From VXMT01 sp965204835 (GTDB lineage Bacteria; Chloroflexota; Dehalococcoidia; UBA2979): a stretch of 64,000 nucleotides of DNA. Position numbers and translations under genes: made by a program. Under the pieces are notes generated by a model. That model worked only from the letters and a program-made list of their open reading frames with translations, searched no databases and was not told where the DNA came from. Below, one piece after another: positions 40,161 through 49,504 of the stretch. The first letter of the stretch is position 1; each line of letters opens with the position of its first letter. The stretch lies in the NCBI GenBank assembly GCA_965204835.1, contig OZ242017.1:558001-622000 (forward strand). Reading direction: 5' to 3'.

Positions 40161-41533
40161 GGTCACGTCCCGCAAGCTGGTGTAGATGTGCGCCATCCTG
40201 ATCAGTTCTCAGCTGGCAGCCTGCAGCAGCACCTCCTCCCCCTCTGAGACGACCCCCGCCACGGCCGCGGGCAGCAGCGTCACCGCGGCCATGTAGCGCC
40301 TCGCCACCGCCCACTCGTCGTGCTGCTCTGCGAGCACCGCGCCGACGAGGCGGACCACCGCGGCGCGGTTGGGGAAGATCCCGACCACGTCGGTACGGCG
40401 GCGGATCTCGCGGTTGAGACGCTCCTGCGGGTTGTTCGACCAGACCTGCTTCCAGTGCGCGACCGGACAGGCGGTGAAGGCGAGGACCTCGGGCGCGGCC
40501 TCGTCCAGCATCGCCGCGGCGTCCGGGAAGCGGTCCTCAAGCTGCTCCACGACCCGGGCGTGCTGGGCATGCACCTCGGCGGCCGAGGGCTGCTGGAAGA
40601 TGGTGCGCACCGTCGTCGCCACCAGCGGCTCGGCGCTCTTCGGCACCCGGGTGAGGAGGTTGCGCATGAAGTGGGTCCTGCAGCGCTGCCAGGAGGCGCC
40701 GGCGAAGACCGTCGCGATCGCCTCGCGCAGACCCTGGTGGGCGTCCGAGGTCACGAGCTCCACGCCGGAGAGGCCGCGCGCGACCAGGCCGCGCAGGAAC
40801 GCCAACCAGAACGCCCCGTCCTCGGAGGTGCCGACGTCGATGCCCAGCACCTCGCGCTTGCCGTCGGCGTTGACGGCGGTGGCGACCACGACGCTCACCT
40901 GGGCGATGCGGCCCTCCTCGCGGACGCGCTGGGTGAGCGCGTCGAGCCAGAGGTAGCGGTAGGGGCCACCGTCCAGCGGCCGCTCGAGGAACGAGTGCAC
41001 GACCGTGTCGAGTTCGGAGCAGATGCGCGAGACCTGGCTCTTCGAGATGCCCTCGCAGCCGAGCGAGCGCACGAGGTCGTCGACGCGGCGGGTCGAGACG
41101 CCCTCGACGTAGGCCTGCTGCACCACCGACAGCAGCGCGCGCTCGGCGCGCCTGCGGGGCTCAAGCAGGGCCGGGAAGTAGCTGCCCTGGCGGAGCTTCG
41201 GGATCTGTAGCTCGATGGTGCCGGCGCGCGTGTCCCAGCGCCTCTGCCGGTAGCCGTTGCGCCAGGTGGTGCGCCCCGGGCTGCGTTCGCCGAGGCCGGC
41301 GCCGATCTGCTCTGCGACCTCGGCCTCCATCACCGCCTCGGCCAGTACGGCGACCGCCTCGCGCAGGAAGTCGAGGTCACCCCCGGCTGCCTGCTTGCGG
41401 AGCAGCTCCAACAAGTCCACGCTCTCCTTGACCACCGTCGTCCTCCCTCATGTTCGTCAGACCTTCATGAGGATGACGCGGTGGTCTTCTACGTCCACCC
41501 TTCTGCTCCTACACCACGTCCGGGGACTCTACT
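40161..41533. mobile_element. Complete IS256-family insertion sequence with target duplication
   Basis: About 1.37 kb. Imperfect terminal inverted repeats (left GTCCCGCAAGCTGGTGTAG at 40167-40185; right its partner at 41509-41527) surround one transposase gene. An 8-base direct repeat GTCTAGCA (40153-40160 and 41534-41541; a ninth base also matches) flanks it, the size expected for IS256. The intact ends and duplication imply recent insertion. Confidence 0.9.
40209..41435 (-). CDS. IS256-family transposase
   Basis: A 408-residue mutator-type transposase. DDE residues lie in YLWLDAL (Asp1), VTSDAHQGLREAI (Asp2) and NNPQERLNREIRRRTDVVG (Glu). RTTWRNGYRQRRWDTRAGTI and QIPKLRQGSYFPALLEPRRR are the family N-terminal blocks. 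The frame is full length, so the element is probably active. Confidence 0.95.
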   Translation of the reverse strand: MVKESVDLLELLRKQAAGGDLDFLREAVAVLAEAVMEAEVAEQIGAGLGERSPGRTTWRNGYRQRRWDTRAGTIELQIPKLRQGSYFPALLEPRRRAERALLSVVQQAYVEGVSTRRVDDLVRSLGCEGISKSQVSRICSELDTVVHSFLERPLDGGPYRYLWLDALTQRVREEGRIAQVSVVVATAVNADGKREVLGIDVGTSEDGAFWLAFLRGLVARGLSGVELVTSDAHQGLREAIATVFAGASWQRCRTHFMRNLLTRVPKSAEPLVATTVRTIFQQPSAAEVHAQHARVVEQLEDRFPDAAAMLDEAAPEVLAFTACPVAHWKQVWSNNPQERLNREIRRRTDVVGIFPNRAAVVRLVGAVLAEQHDEWAVARRYMAAVTLLPAAVAGVVSEGEEVLLQAAS

Positions 41534-41626
41534 GTCTAGCAGCAGAGCCGGCGCCTGAGCTGGACGTGGGAGACCACCGTCGCGCCCTCCCTCGCGAAGG
41601 AGCGGCCGCGGCGCCGGAACGCGCGC

Positions 41627-41720
41627 GTGGGCACGATCGAACCGGGAATCCCGAAGCTGCGCGAGGCCGACTGCTTCCTCCCGGGCCTCGAGGTTGCCGT
41701 CCATCGCGTGCTGCAGCGTC
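41627..41720 (+). pseudogene. IS256-type transposase fragment
   Basis: Reads GTIEPGIPKLREADCFLPGL plus EVAV, a degraded form of the IPKLRQGSYFPALLEP block of the intact transposase, on the opposite strand. It is not a piece of the adjacent copy, being clearly diverged. Confidence 0.7.
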
Positions 41721-41976
41721 CTGCGCGCGGACTCTCGGCGGCCGGTCGGATCGGCCATCGCGCCGAGGATCCCGGACTCGGGGCCGCCCGTATCAGGCGC
41801 CAGCGCCCCCGGCCACGAGTTGAACCCGCCCATCCCATTGAGCGGCGGAGCGCCCGCCGGACACCTGGCGCGTGGTTCCTCTGTGGCCCTCCGCCCGACG
41901 CGTCGCGCCGGCAGACCGAACCATGCCGCGCGGGAAGTGTCACCCCTGCGTGTACCGGGCGCGCTTGTGATCGGTG

Positions 41977-42301
41977 TGCCGGTGCCGATCGGCCCAGCGA
42001 TGACGACGTCCTCGGCGCGCTCCAGGTACTCGCAGGTCGCGAGCTGGGCGAGTTGGGGGCGCTCCACGCCCTGAAGCGCCTGCCAGTCGAGCTGCTCGAA
42101 GGTCTTGACGTCGGGGAATCGCGCCTGGCGCATCAACGGCGCCACGGCGCTGTCACGGCGGCTCAGCACCTTGCCCTCGAGCAGCTGCAGGAGGAACTCT
42201 TCGTAGCTCCAGCCGTCGTGCGTGGCGTGGCGCATGAGCTTGGGATAGTCACGGCGGACCGAGGGCATCTTCAGCTCGCGGCAGTGCGCCTCGATCACGG
42301 C
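41977..42301 (-). pseudogene. istB: istB 5' fragment
   Basis: The first 107 codons of an IstB (VIEAHCRELKMPSVRRDYPK onward) up to the middle of the Walker A loop (VIAGPIGTG), then unrelated bases. It is about 90 percent like the intact istB here. A remnant of a second IS21 copy, with its right end lost. Confidence 0.88.
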
Positions 42302-42319
42302 TGCCGGGAGGAGCGCCCG

Positions 42320-42547
42320 ATGGCTCAGACGCGCGAGAAGTTCTCCAGCCAGGCGGCGCCCGAGTTACTCGCCGCGCTGCGCGAGGCTGCCCGCGAAGAA
42401 GGGCGTCACTTCCAGTCGGTGCTTGAAGACGCGATGCGGGGCTACCTCGAGACGAAGGCCCGCGAGACGATCCGCCCGGAGGTGATGGAGCGATTCCGCG
42501 CGAGCGTTGAGCGGCATCGTCTGCTTGGTGAACTCCTGGCGAAGTGA
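42320..42547 (+). CDS. Antitoxin of a Doc-type toxin
   Basis: A 75-residue protein (MAQTREKFSSQAAPELLAAL start) with a ribbon-helix-helix-like N-terminus (SQAAPELLAALREAAREEG) and a charged C-terminal tail (RPEVMERFRASVERHRLLGE) suited to covering a toxin. The ribosome site GGGAGGAG is before ATG 42320. Its stop overlaps the GTG of the toxin gene by four bases, the normal antitoxin-first order. Confidence 0.82.
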   Translation: MAQTREKFSSQAAPELLAALREAAREEGRHFQSVLEDAMRGYLETKARETIRPEVMERFRASVERHRLLGELLAK

Positions 42548-43071
42548 CGCACGACTTCCCGACGATCGAGGAAGTCGTGGCGATGCAGGTCGTCCTGGTC
42601 GATGAATTCGGAGGCACGCACGGGATCCGTGATGAAGGCGCCCTCGCGGCTGCAGTGATGCGCCCGCAACTCGGGTACTACGCGAGCCTGACCGAGGAGG
42701 CAGCGGCACTCATGGAGAGCCTCGCCGTGAACCATCCATTCCTGGAGGGGAACAAGAGCGCGGCGCTCCTCGTAACGGATGTCTTCCTGCGCGGCAACGA
42801 CCACTTCATCGACTTCGACGACGGCGTGGCCCACGAGTTCTTCATGCGCCTGTTCGAGACGAACACGTTCCGGTTCGCGGAGCTCGTGCGCTGGCTCCAA
42901 GACCTGGTAGAGCCGCTGCCACCAGGTGACGGTCGGGCGCTTCGCGGCGGCCTCGTTACCTCGCGCGTGCAGACGCCGCGCGCCGCCTATTCTCCGGGGC
43001 CGCGGGTCGCGGCACCTATCGGCGCTCAGGTTCGGCGGGGTTACGTTCCCCAGAAATGCCTTGCTGCGTAA
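42544..43071 (+). CDS. doc: Doc/Fic-family toxin with altered C-terminus
   Basis: A Fic-fold toxin; Doc phosphorylates EF-Tu and blocks translation. The core motif is VNHPFLEGNKSAALL (HPFxxGNK) near residue 65, with the Doc start GGTHGIRDEGALAAAVMRPQ. Doc proteins are normally about 125-130 residues; this frame is 175. The last 45 or so residues (from DGRALRGGLVTSRV) match a dispersed repeat also present at 31454 and look like read-through into foreign DNA after loss of the natural stop. The core is intact, so it may still be active. GTG start coupled to the antitoxin. Confidence 0.86.
   Translation: MTHDFPTIEEVVAMQVVLVDEFGGTHGIRDEGALAAAVMRPQLGYYASLTEEAAALMESLAVNHPFLEGNKSAALLVTDVFLRGNDHFIDFDDGVAHEFFMRLFETNTFRFAELVRWLQDLVEPLPPGDGRALRGGLVTSRVQTPRAAYSPGPRVAAPIGAQVRRGYVPQKCLAA
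42928..42967 (+). repeat. Dispersed repeat, copy 2
   Basis: About 40 bases (GACGGTCGGGCGCTTCGCGG onward) matching 31454-31492, in the 3' extension of doc. The following bases to 43264 show no separate gene. Confidence 0.65.
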
Positions 43072-43264
43072 GGGCTCTGGACGGGATTCGTCCTTGCCTG
43101 CTGCTGTGTGTGTAGTAAGGCACCCGTAGCAGGGGAAGAGCCTCTCGTGCCACATCGTAACGCGCGTCCGAACGGTGCGCCGATAGCCAGACACTCAGAG
43201 CACGTCCAGAGTGCAGCGCATAGCGATTAGAAGCGTAATATCACGCTCGAATTGAGGCGGGAAG

Positions 43265-44320
43265 GTGAATATCCCGGAACTCCCGGTGGAACTTGCGCTG
43301 CCCGCCATCGAGCGTGCGGTCGCGCTCACGGTGGTGCTGGCGGCCTTCCTCGGTGGGGTTGCGGCTCACGTGGTGACGACGCTGCGTCCGTTCGCACGGT
43401 ATCGCACGTCGCGCATCGGCGCGCTGCTCGGGCTGAGCGCCCTGGTGGCCGGGTGCATTGCCTTCGGCACAATCGTGGTTCGCGAACAGCCGGTGCTGCT
43501 TGCCGCGGCCGTCGCGTCGGGGATCGGCGCCTCGGGATACTCGCTCGTGTACAGGAGGCTCGGCCAGCGCGCTGATGCGGGAGCGGGCGATGTGCTGTCC
43601 GACGCCGAGTTGCGGCGTGCGAAGACACGCGCGGACCGGTGGGTGCTGGTCACCGGCCCAACAGGATCGGGGAAGACGGCACTCGTCACGCAGATGATGG
43701 GCGCCGCGCCCGATCGACTCATGGGCCCGGTGCGCAACGCGCGGGATGGCGCGCTCCGGGTCACCCAGGTGGCCGTCCAGGATCCCGTGGGAGGCGTAGG
43801 CCAGCTCCGGATATGGGAAGCGCCAACGCTCGGGGCGCGCAGCCGTCGGTTGCCATCCCTCGAAGAGTTCGACGCCGCCGTACTCACGATCGACCCGGTG
43901 CAGCACGCGCCCATCGCCGATTCGTTTCCGAGCGTGCTGAGGGGCGACTCCCGGGTCGACGCGAACGAAGCCGTCCTGCAGCTCGCGGACTCGATGCGCG
44001 ACGACTGCGTCGTGTGGGCGGTTGCGACCAAGTCAGACTTGCTGCGCCTCTCCGTCCACCCCGCGCTGCTCGATCTCCCGCTGCAGCCTGGCCCCGGCTG
44101 GCACCAGCAGGTGCGAGGCATGGATGTCAGGGCGCGGAGGGAGCTGGCAGAGACGCTCGAGCTTGGTCAGCTCACGCGTGATCACCAGTCCGCCTTCACG
44201 TGGGGCACGGGCAGTCCGCTGTTCACCTACTCGGGCGGCAGCAACGGGCAGGGGGCGTTCGGGAGCAGCGAACTGATGCGGACAATCCTCGATACGCTCT
44301 GGCCGGGGTGGGGCCGATGA
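43265..44320 (+). CDS. Membrane-anchored P-loop GTPase-like protein
   Basis: 351 residues. Two or three N-terminal hydrophobic helices (AVALTVVLAAFLGGVAAHVV, IGALLGLSALVAGCIAFGTI, PVLLAAAVASGIGAS) precede a P-loop domain: Walker A GPTGSGKT (131-138), a strand ending AAVLTIDPVQ that serves as Walker B, and AVATKSDLLRL, which resembles the TKxD guanine-specificity motif. This layout is that of signal-recognition-receptor-beta or Gtr/Rag-like small GTPases at the membrane. GTG start at 43265. It overlaps the next gene by ATGA, the first of three coupled genes. Confidence 0.8.
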   Translation: MNIPELPVELALPAIERAVALTVVLAAFLGGVAAHVVTTLRPFARYRTSRIGALLGLSALVAGCIAFGTIVVREQPVLLAAAVASGIGASGYSLVYRRLGQRADAGAGDVLSDAELRRAKTRADRWVLVTGPTGSGKTALVTQMMGAAPDRLMGPVRNARDGALRVTQVAVQDPVGGVGQLRIWEAPTLGARSRRLPSLEEFDAAVLTIDPVQHAPIADSFPSVLRGDSRVDANEAVLQLADSMRDDCVVWAVATKSDLLRLSVHPALLDLPLQPGPGWHQQVRGMDVRARRELAETLELGQLTRDHQSAFTWGTGSPLFTYSGGSNGQGAFGSSELMRTILDTLWPGWGR

Positions 44321-46173
44321 CCGGCGCATCCCGGGAAGGGCAGAGCCTCGATGCCCGGCTCGCAGAGCTCCAGAACCTGCTTGAGGAGGGGCTGATCACC
44401 GACGAGGAGCACGATGAGCATGCGCAGCGCATCCGGCGCGAGGCTCAAGCCGAGCGAGACCGCGCTGCACACGAAGCGGACAGGCCCGACGAAGCCCCGC
44501 CTTCCGGAGAGACCGAGGAATCACCGGACGATGCGCCGGAAGAGCGCCCCGCGCGTGGACGGCGACGTCGGCAACGCCGGCGAGGGCCAAGGACGGCCGC
44601 CGGCGCCCCCACGACCCGAGGTCGCCCGACCGCTGCCGAAGTCCAGGCTCGCCGCGAGACATCGACGGGTGCGGAGTCGAGTGCGGCAGGCGCCGGATCG
44701 GAACCTCCTCCAGATGAGCCCACGGACTCCACGGGGGAGCGAGCCGCGGTTGAGAACGCGCCGACGAACGCTGTCCGCGCTGAGGTCGAGCCAGATGAAT
44801 CGACCACCGCGCCGGGCCCCGGCGGCTCCGAGGTGCCACCCGAGCCACGCGATGAACGAACGGAGCCCGATGTGAGTGACGAATCGCCTCCGCCCGAGAC
44901 AGGGGCCGAGCCCGAGCCAGCCGACTCCGACGAGGCACGTGACGATGGGCCAGAGATGCCCCAGGAGGATCCGGGCGAGATCGCCCCGTCCGCCGAGGAT
45001 GACGACACCACCGGATCGCAGTCACCAGGTGAGGAGCCGTCGGCGGCGGAAAGCGAGAAGGAGCGAGTTTCCGACCCGCCCGATCACACCGACGCGGGCC
45101 GGAGCACCGTCGCGGCCCAGCTCGACGGCTACGCCCGGCGACTCACGAGGGCGCGAGAGCGATCGCTCGCTGATGCAGTGTCCGCGTATGCCGACCGCGT
45201 GGATGCCGTCGAGCGCGGCGACTTGCCGCCGTCGATGGGTGTGCCGCCCACAGCCATCGCCCCTGCCATGGTCGGGGCGGCGCTCGCACGGAGCCGCATC
45301 GAGGCAGCGATAGAGCTCATCCGCAACGCCCTCATCTTCGTCCCGGTGCTGTGGACGTGGCTCAAGCTCCAGACCGCAGTCACCGCTTACCCAGGTGGGC
45401 GTCTCGAAGAAGAGCAGTTCTTCAATTTCTGGGTACGGGATGGGGGCGCGGGCCTCCTTCCGGGAGGAGGAACCTTGGCGCAGGCGGCGCTGGAGGTTGC
45501 CTACATCCTCGTCTTGCTTATCGCGGTGAACGTGACCCTCGGCTTGTGGCGCCGACGGACCTCGACGCGCGGAGCGCGGATCGCCAACGAGTTTGCGGCC
45601 ACGCTCGCGGGCGCGGAGACCGCCGGCGCAGCAAGACGACTCGCCGACCCACAGGCCGCCCTCGAAGGCTTCGTCTTCGCGAGCAACGAGCTCTCCTCGA
45701 ACCTGCGATCCGTGGGAGCGTCGCTGGAGCGCTCGGTGACCCCGTTCGCCGATTCGGTCGGCGTCGCGCAACAGACGCTGCGAGAGATGTCAGACGCCGT
45801 CACGCGGCAAGAGCGCCAGCTCGCGGAGGTCGTCGAGCGCCTCGGCCGGGTCGCCGAGATCGGCGACCAGCTTGGTGCACTCCAGCATGACTTCGAGGAG
45901 GCTCAGGGCGCGGCCAGGCTGAGCGCCGAGGCGCTGGCTGGCATCCGTGACAGTCTCGATCCCTCAGCGCGCGACTTCGCCGGCGCGGCGGTGACGCTCG
46001 AGCAACTCGCCGAGCAACTCACCAGGATGACCGAGGCGATGGCCGGCGCGATGACACAGCTCGACTCCGGTCTCGACTCCAGTGCCGGGCACCTCCGCGA
46101 AGCGGCCACCTCGATGAACGCGGTCGCGACGCGCGTCCTCGATGACCTCGACGGCGGAGGCGGGCGACGTTGA
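44317..46173 (+). CDS. SHOCT-domain, disordered, coiled-coil membrane protein
   Basis: 618 residues. The N-terminus (SLDARLAELQNLLEEGLITD plus EEHDEHAQRI) is a SHOCT-like oligomerisation motif. Then about 250 residues of acidic, Pro-rich disorder, two transmembrane helices near residues 348-440 (LIFVPVLWTWLKL; LEVAYILVLLIAVNVTLGLW) and a long C-terminal coiled coil (RLADPQ, LRSVGASLERSVTPFADS and MTEAMAGAMTQLDSGLDS) of chemoreceptor-like heptads. It probably forms a membrane scaffold with its GTPase and PKD-like partners. The start overlaps the GTPase stop (ATGA); the stop overlaps the next start (TTGA). Confidence 0.78.
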   Translation: MTGASREGQSLDARLAELQNLLEEGLITDEEHDEHAQRIRREAQAERDRAAHEADRPDEAPPSGETEESPDDAPEERPARGRRRRQRRRGPRTAAGAPTTRGRPTAAEVQARRETSTGAESSAAGAGSEPPPDEPTDSTGERAAVENAPTNAVRAEVEPDESTTAPGPGGSEVPPEPRDERTEPDVSDESPPPETGAEPEPADSDEARDDGPEMPQEDPGEIAPSAEDDDTTGSQSPGEEPSAAESEKERVSDPPDHTDAGRSTVAAQLDGYARRLTRARERSLADAVSAYADRVDAVERGDLPPSMGVPPTAIAPAMVGAALARSRIEAAIELIRNALIFVPVLWTWLKLQTAVTAYPGGRLEEEQFFNFWVRDGGAGLLPGGGTLAQAALEVAYILVLLIAVNVTLGLWRRRTSTRGARIANEFAATLAGAETAGAARRLADPQAALEGFVFASNELSSNLRSVGASLERSVTPFADSVGVAQQTLREMSDAVTRQERQLAEVVERLGRVAEIGDQLGALQHDFEEAQGAARLSAEALAGIRDSLDPSARDFAGAAVTLEQLAEQLTRMTEAMAGAMTQLDSGLDSSAGHLREAATSMNAVATRVLDDLDGGGGRR

Positions 46174-47084
46174 ACGACGAAGGCGTCGGGATTGCCGGGT
46201 GGCTCCTCGCAGACCTCGCGCTCGTACTCGCGATCGTCTTCCTCGCGTTCACGCCTGCCGCTCTGACAGACGATTCGGAGTTCGTCGAGGTGACGCCGAC
46301 GCCGACGCCGACACCGATGCCTGAGCCCACCGTCGCCTCTCCGGTCATCCTCGACATTGGCTGCGCGGCCACCGCCGGCCGCGAGGAGTCTATTGCCGTG
46401 CGGTGCGAGCCGGACATCGGCGGGGGCGCGGTCGCCTCGTACCGTTGGGAGGCCGACCGCGGGAGCCGCGGGACCTCCAGGCACAGCCATTATTTCGCTG
46501 CCACCTTCGATGAGCCAGGGGCGGTTCGGCTCACCGTTTCGAACGACAGCGGCGAGCACTCCGCAACCTTCGCAGTGCTCGCCCCGCTCTCCCGTGTGGT
46601 TGATACGGAACGAGAATGCTCCGACGTGCAGACAGACTTTCGCTTCTCTCAAATCGTGCTGCAGGGTGCCGATCCTGATGACGTCGCCTGGGGTGATATC
46701 CGGCGGGGTCGGGTGCGCGAGGATGTCATTAAGTCCAACGAGTTAGACAGGCTCCGGGATATCGATGAAGGGTGGGCGGATACGGGAGCGGAGGCCTTTC
46801 TCCGCGAGAAGCGGCGCGAGGGACTGCGTATCGCTCTTGTCGAGACCTTCTCGAATGCTGGCGACAGATCGGTCGAGCTATCGCAGAACGTGAATAATGC
46901 TCTCTTCAAGGGACTGAGGGGTGCCGGGATAGACATTCTGAGGGATGCAGACCATCTATCAGGGGCCGGAGACGAACGTTGGAAGTGGTTCGGTGACTAC
47001 CTGGCCACCAGAGCACTGGATCCAGGCGAAGTGCGGATCAACCTCTACTTCGTGAAGCCCTTTGACGACGAAGATTGCGAATGA
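46170..47084 (+). CDS. Membrane-anchored PKD-like protein
   Basis: 304 residues from TTG 46170. One N-terminal transmembrane helix (GWLLADLALVLAIVFLAFTP), a short TPTPTPTP linker, then a PKD-like beta sandwich (CEPDIGGGAVASYRWEADRG, FDEPGAVRLTVSNDSG; about residues 60-135), then an alpha/beta domain of 160 residues (VVDTERECSDVQTDF, KRREGLRIALVETF, DEDCE end) with no recognised family. It is exposed outside the membrane. Third gene of the GTPase operon. Confidence 0.72.
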   Translation: MNDEGVGIAGWLLADLALVLAIVFLAFTPAALTDDSEFVEVTPTPTPTPMPEPTVASPVILDIGCAATAGREESIAVRCEPDIGGGAVASYRWEADRGSRGTSRHSHYFAATFDEPGAVRLTVSNDSGEHSATFAVLAPLSRVVDTERECSDVQTDFRFSQIVLQGADPDDVAWGDIRRGRVREDVIKSNELDRLRDIDEGWADTGAEAFLREKRREGLRIALVETFSNAGDRSVELSQNVNNALFKGLRGAGIDILRDADHLSGAGDERWKWFGDYLATRALDPGEVRINLYFVKPFDDEDCE

Positions 47085-47117
47085 GCGTCGCGGCCAGCGG
47101 CGCAGTGTAACGCCACG

Positions 47118-49496
47118 TCACGAAGAACCGCGACGGCTCGGAGCGCGGCGGAGATCGAGGCGGCTCGCTTCAGCGGTGGTGACCTCGGCGGTAGGTGTGC
47201 CGACCCAGCGCGCGCGGGCCGGGGCATCCTCGCCCGTGTCGCGTACGACGAGCGGTCCGAAGAAGACCGACCGCAGCGTCAGCAGCCTCCCGGGCTCGTC
47301 ACGATCCGGGTGGTGCCCGACGCGCCGCCAGACGATGAGTCCGAGACGCACGATTCGCACCTCGCGGAAGCGCTCGTCCGGGACGACCAGGTCGATCGGC
47401 CGCGCGGGCTCCTCGCCCGGGCGCCACTGGAGCGGCATCCGGACGGCCAAGGCGCTGATGCCGCCGAGGACCAGAGCGAGCGCCAGCAGGTGTAGCGCGG
47501 TCGCCCAGTAGGGCTCCGTGCTCAGGAACACGGAATCGCTGAGCCGCACCTCCTCGGTCGCTGCATCCTCGACGCCTGAGGACGGCGCGTACCAGCTCAC
47601 GCGGCGTTCGACCGGTCCGCCGGGCAGGCCGTCTGTCGGCACATCGAGCGTCAGTGGCGGCGGCCCCGTGCCGCTTGCGGAGCATCCGTCGCATCCGAGC
47701 ACGTCTGCGTCGGCCTCGATCGCGGCGGCGCACTCTGCCGGGCCCACGGTCGCGCTCCAGATCGCCGAGTCACGGAAGCGGAGGGGGAGCGGGAACCCGA
47801 GCCGGAGTGCGGGCCGCCAGCGTGGTGCGACGCCGGGCTCGCCAGCCCATTCGGCAAGGCACGCCACTTGCGGATCGCCGTCGTCGCCGTCGTCGCCGTT
47901 GTCGCCGTTGTCGCCGTTGTCTTCGTCCTCGTCGCCGTCGTCGCCTCCCCCGTTGCCTTCGCCGTTGTCGCCACCACCGTCGTCAGCGTCGCCAGCACTC
48001 AGGCTGGTGCGGCCGACGAGCAGCGTGCGCAGGTAGAGCTCCACCTCGTACACAGCCTCTTCGTCGTCGGTCGCCGCGAAGGACGCCGCGGTCAACGTGA
48101 AGGCATCGCCCCCGGCGTGCTCAAGCCGCCGCCCAGCCTCCTCGCGCACCGTCGCCCCGCTGCGGAGCAGTTGCACGCGGTAGGGCTGCGTGAGGAGCGA
48201 TGGGACGGCGACCCGCCCCGAGGATGTCGGATGCAGCGTGAGCTCCAGCGCCAGGCCGCCGCTGTCCCAGCGCTGCACCGTGATGTCGAAGTGTGCCGGG
48301 TCGGGGGCGACGATCACCCGCGCCTGCCGTGCGGGGTCGAGGGCGCCCGTAACCGCCCACACACCCGCGCCGGGCTGCTCGAAGCGCCAGACGTGCGTTG
48401 TAGCGTCGAACCGCGTGAGTTCAGCCGGGTCGTCCTTCGAGTCGTACCGATCGCGGTCTGGGTTCATGACCTCCGAGGTGGCGCCTGCCGCAAGGCCCAC
48501 GATCTGGAAGCGGACGGAGACGAGCCCGCCGGGCACGTCGCAGTTGAAGGTCTCGCCGCGGATGGCCTCGCACAGGTCGACCCCGGGGAACGTGCGCAGG
48601 ATCCACTCGGCCAGTTCATCCGGGTCAAGACTGCGAACCACCCGGTCCGTGCAGTCGGGTTGCCCATCGCCTCCGCACTGGGCGACGCGCTGCCAGTACG
48701 GCTCGGCGGCCGAGAACCACCGCCCTGGCTCGTCGAGACCGATGACCGCCAGCTCCGCCGTGCGCTCGGCGCGCAGTGCGCGCCAGGTCTCGGCGAGCGC
48801 GCACAGGTAGGCGTCGCCGTCGTTGGCGTCGTACCGCGCCGTATCACGCTCACATGCGCTGGCAGGCGGGTTGCCGTCGAACGCGAGGTCGCTGCCGGCA
48901 GGCGCGGGACTGCCGTCCGTAATGAGGACGACGAGCAGGCGCTCGTTGGCGGTGCCTGAGGTCGGGTCGCCACCTTCGCCGGCCGCGCTGATGAACGTGG
49001 GCGACGGCTCCGGACAGCCTGCGCCCGTGGGTGGCTTCTCGCGCGTTGCAAGCGTCCAGGCGCCGCAGAGCGCACCCCTGAAGTCGGTGCCTCCTTCCTC
49101 CTGCCTGGCTTGCAGCCGCCCCTTGAGACGATCACCGAGCACACTCTCGAGCGGGCTCAGGACCTGCGGCTCCTCACCGCCGAACGACAGCGCCGCGAGC
49201 TCGACGACCCGCTGCTCGCCCGAGGTGTCGAGGAACCCCTGCAGCACGTCGATCAGGCTCCGGACGCCCGCGATCCGCTGCTGGTCTGGGTCGCTCGCCC
49301 GCTCGCCGCCGATCCCGAACATCGAGCCCGAGTTGTCGATGGCGAAGACGACCCTCGTCACGGGTGGCCCGGGCGCCTGGGCGGTCGCGTCGTGCGGCTC
49401 GCGGAGCAGGCCGGTGACGCCCGCCAGCGCCACCACGGAGAGCGCGATGGTCAGCGCCGCCCCGAGCGGCAAGCGACCGAGTGGCGGCACCGGCAC
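47118..49496 (-). CDS. Membrane-anchored von Willebrand factor A protein
   Basis: 792 residues. An N-terminal helix (LGAALTIALSVVALAGVTGL) exports a vWA domain with an intact MIDAS: DNSGSM (about residues 52-57), a Thr in GGTDFRG and Asp in VLITDGSPAP. A beta-rich middle follows, then an Asp/Gly-rich linker (DGDEDEDNGDNGD type) and a second transmembrane helix (ALHLLALALVLGGISALAV) with a cytoplasmic tail of about 90 residues. MIDAS domains bind partner proteins through a metal. Four conserved-looking Cys pairs in the middle may be disulfides. It follows the tubulin-like gene by eight bases and is the last gene of the protease-tubulin-vWA operon. It converges on the PKD-like gene, 33 bases away. 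Confidence 0.86.
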   Translation of the reverse strand: MPVPPLGRLPLGAALTIALSVVALAGVTGLLREPHDATAQAPGPPVTRVVFAIDNSGSMFGIGGERASDPDQQRIAGVRSLIDVLQGFLDTSGEQRVVELAALSFGGEEPQVLSPLESVLGDRLKGRLQARQEEGGTDFRGALCGAWTLATREKPPTGAGCPEPSPTFISAAGEGGDPTSGTANERLLVVLITDGSPAPAGSDLAFDGNPPASACERDTARYDANDGDAYLCALAETWRALRAERTAELAVIGLDEPGRWFSAAEPYWQRVAQCGGDGQPDCTDRVVRSLDPDELAEWILRTFPGVDLCEAIRGETFNCDVPGGLVSVRFQIVGLAAGATSEVMNPDRDRYDSKDDPAELTRFDATTHVWRFEQPGAGVWAVTGALDPARQARVIVAPDPAHFDITVQRWDSGGLALELTLHPTSSGRVAVPSLLTQPYRVQLLRSGATVREEAGRRLEHAGGDAFTLTAASFAATDDEEAVYEVELYLRTLLVGRTSLSAGDADDGGGDNGEGNGGGDDGDEDEDNGDNGDNGDDGDDGDPQVACLAEWAGEPGVAPRWRPALRLGFPLPLRFRDSAIWSATVGPAECAAAIEADADVLGCDGCSASGTGPPPLTLDVPTDGLPGGPVERRVSWYAPSSGVEDAATEEVRLSDSVFLSTEPYWATALHLLALALVLGGISALAVRMPLQWRPGEEPARPIDLVVPDERFREVRIVRLGLIVWRRVGHHPDRDEPGRLLTLRSVFFGPLVVRDTGEDAPARARWVGTPTAEVTTAEASRLDLRRAPSRRGSS

Positions 49497-49504
49497 GCTG
49501 CCTG

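Noticed and set aside
47868..48959. 363-codon + strand frame over the vWA gene
   Set aside because: Antisense of the Asp/Gly linker and beta-rich middle; its VVAVVAVV start is a low-complexity shadow.
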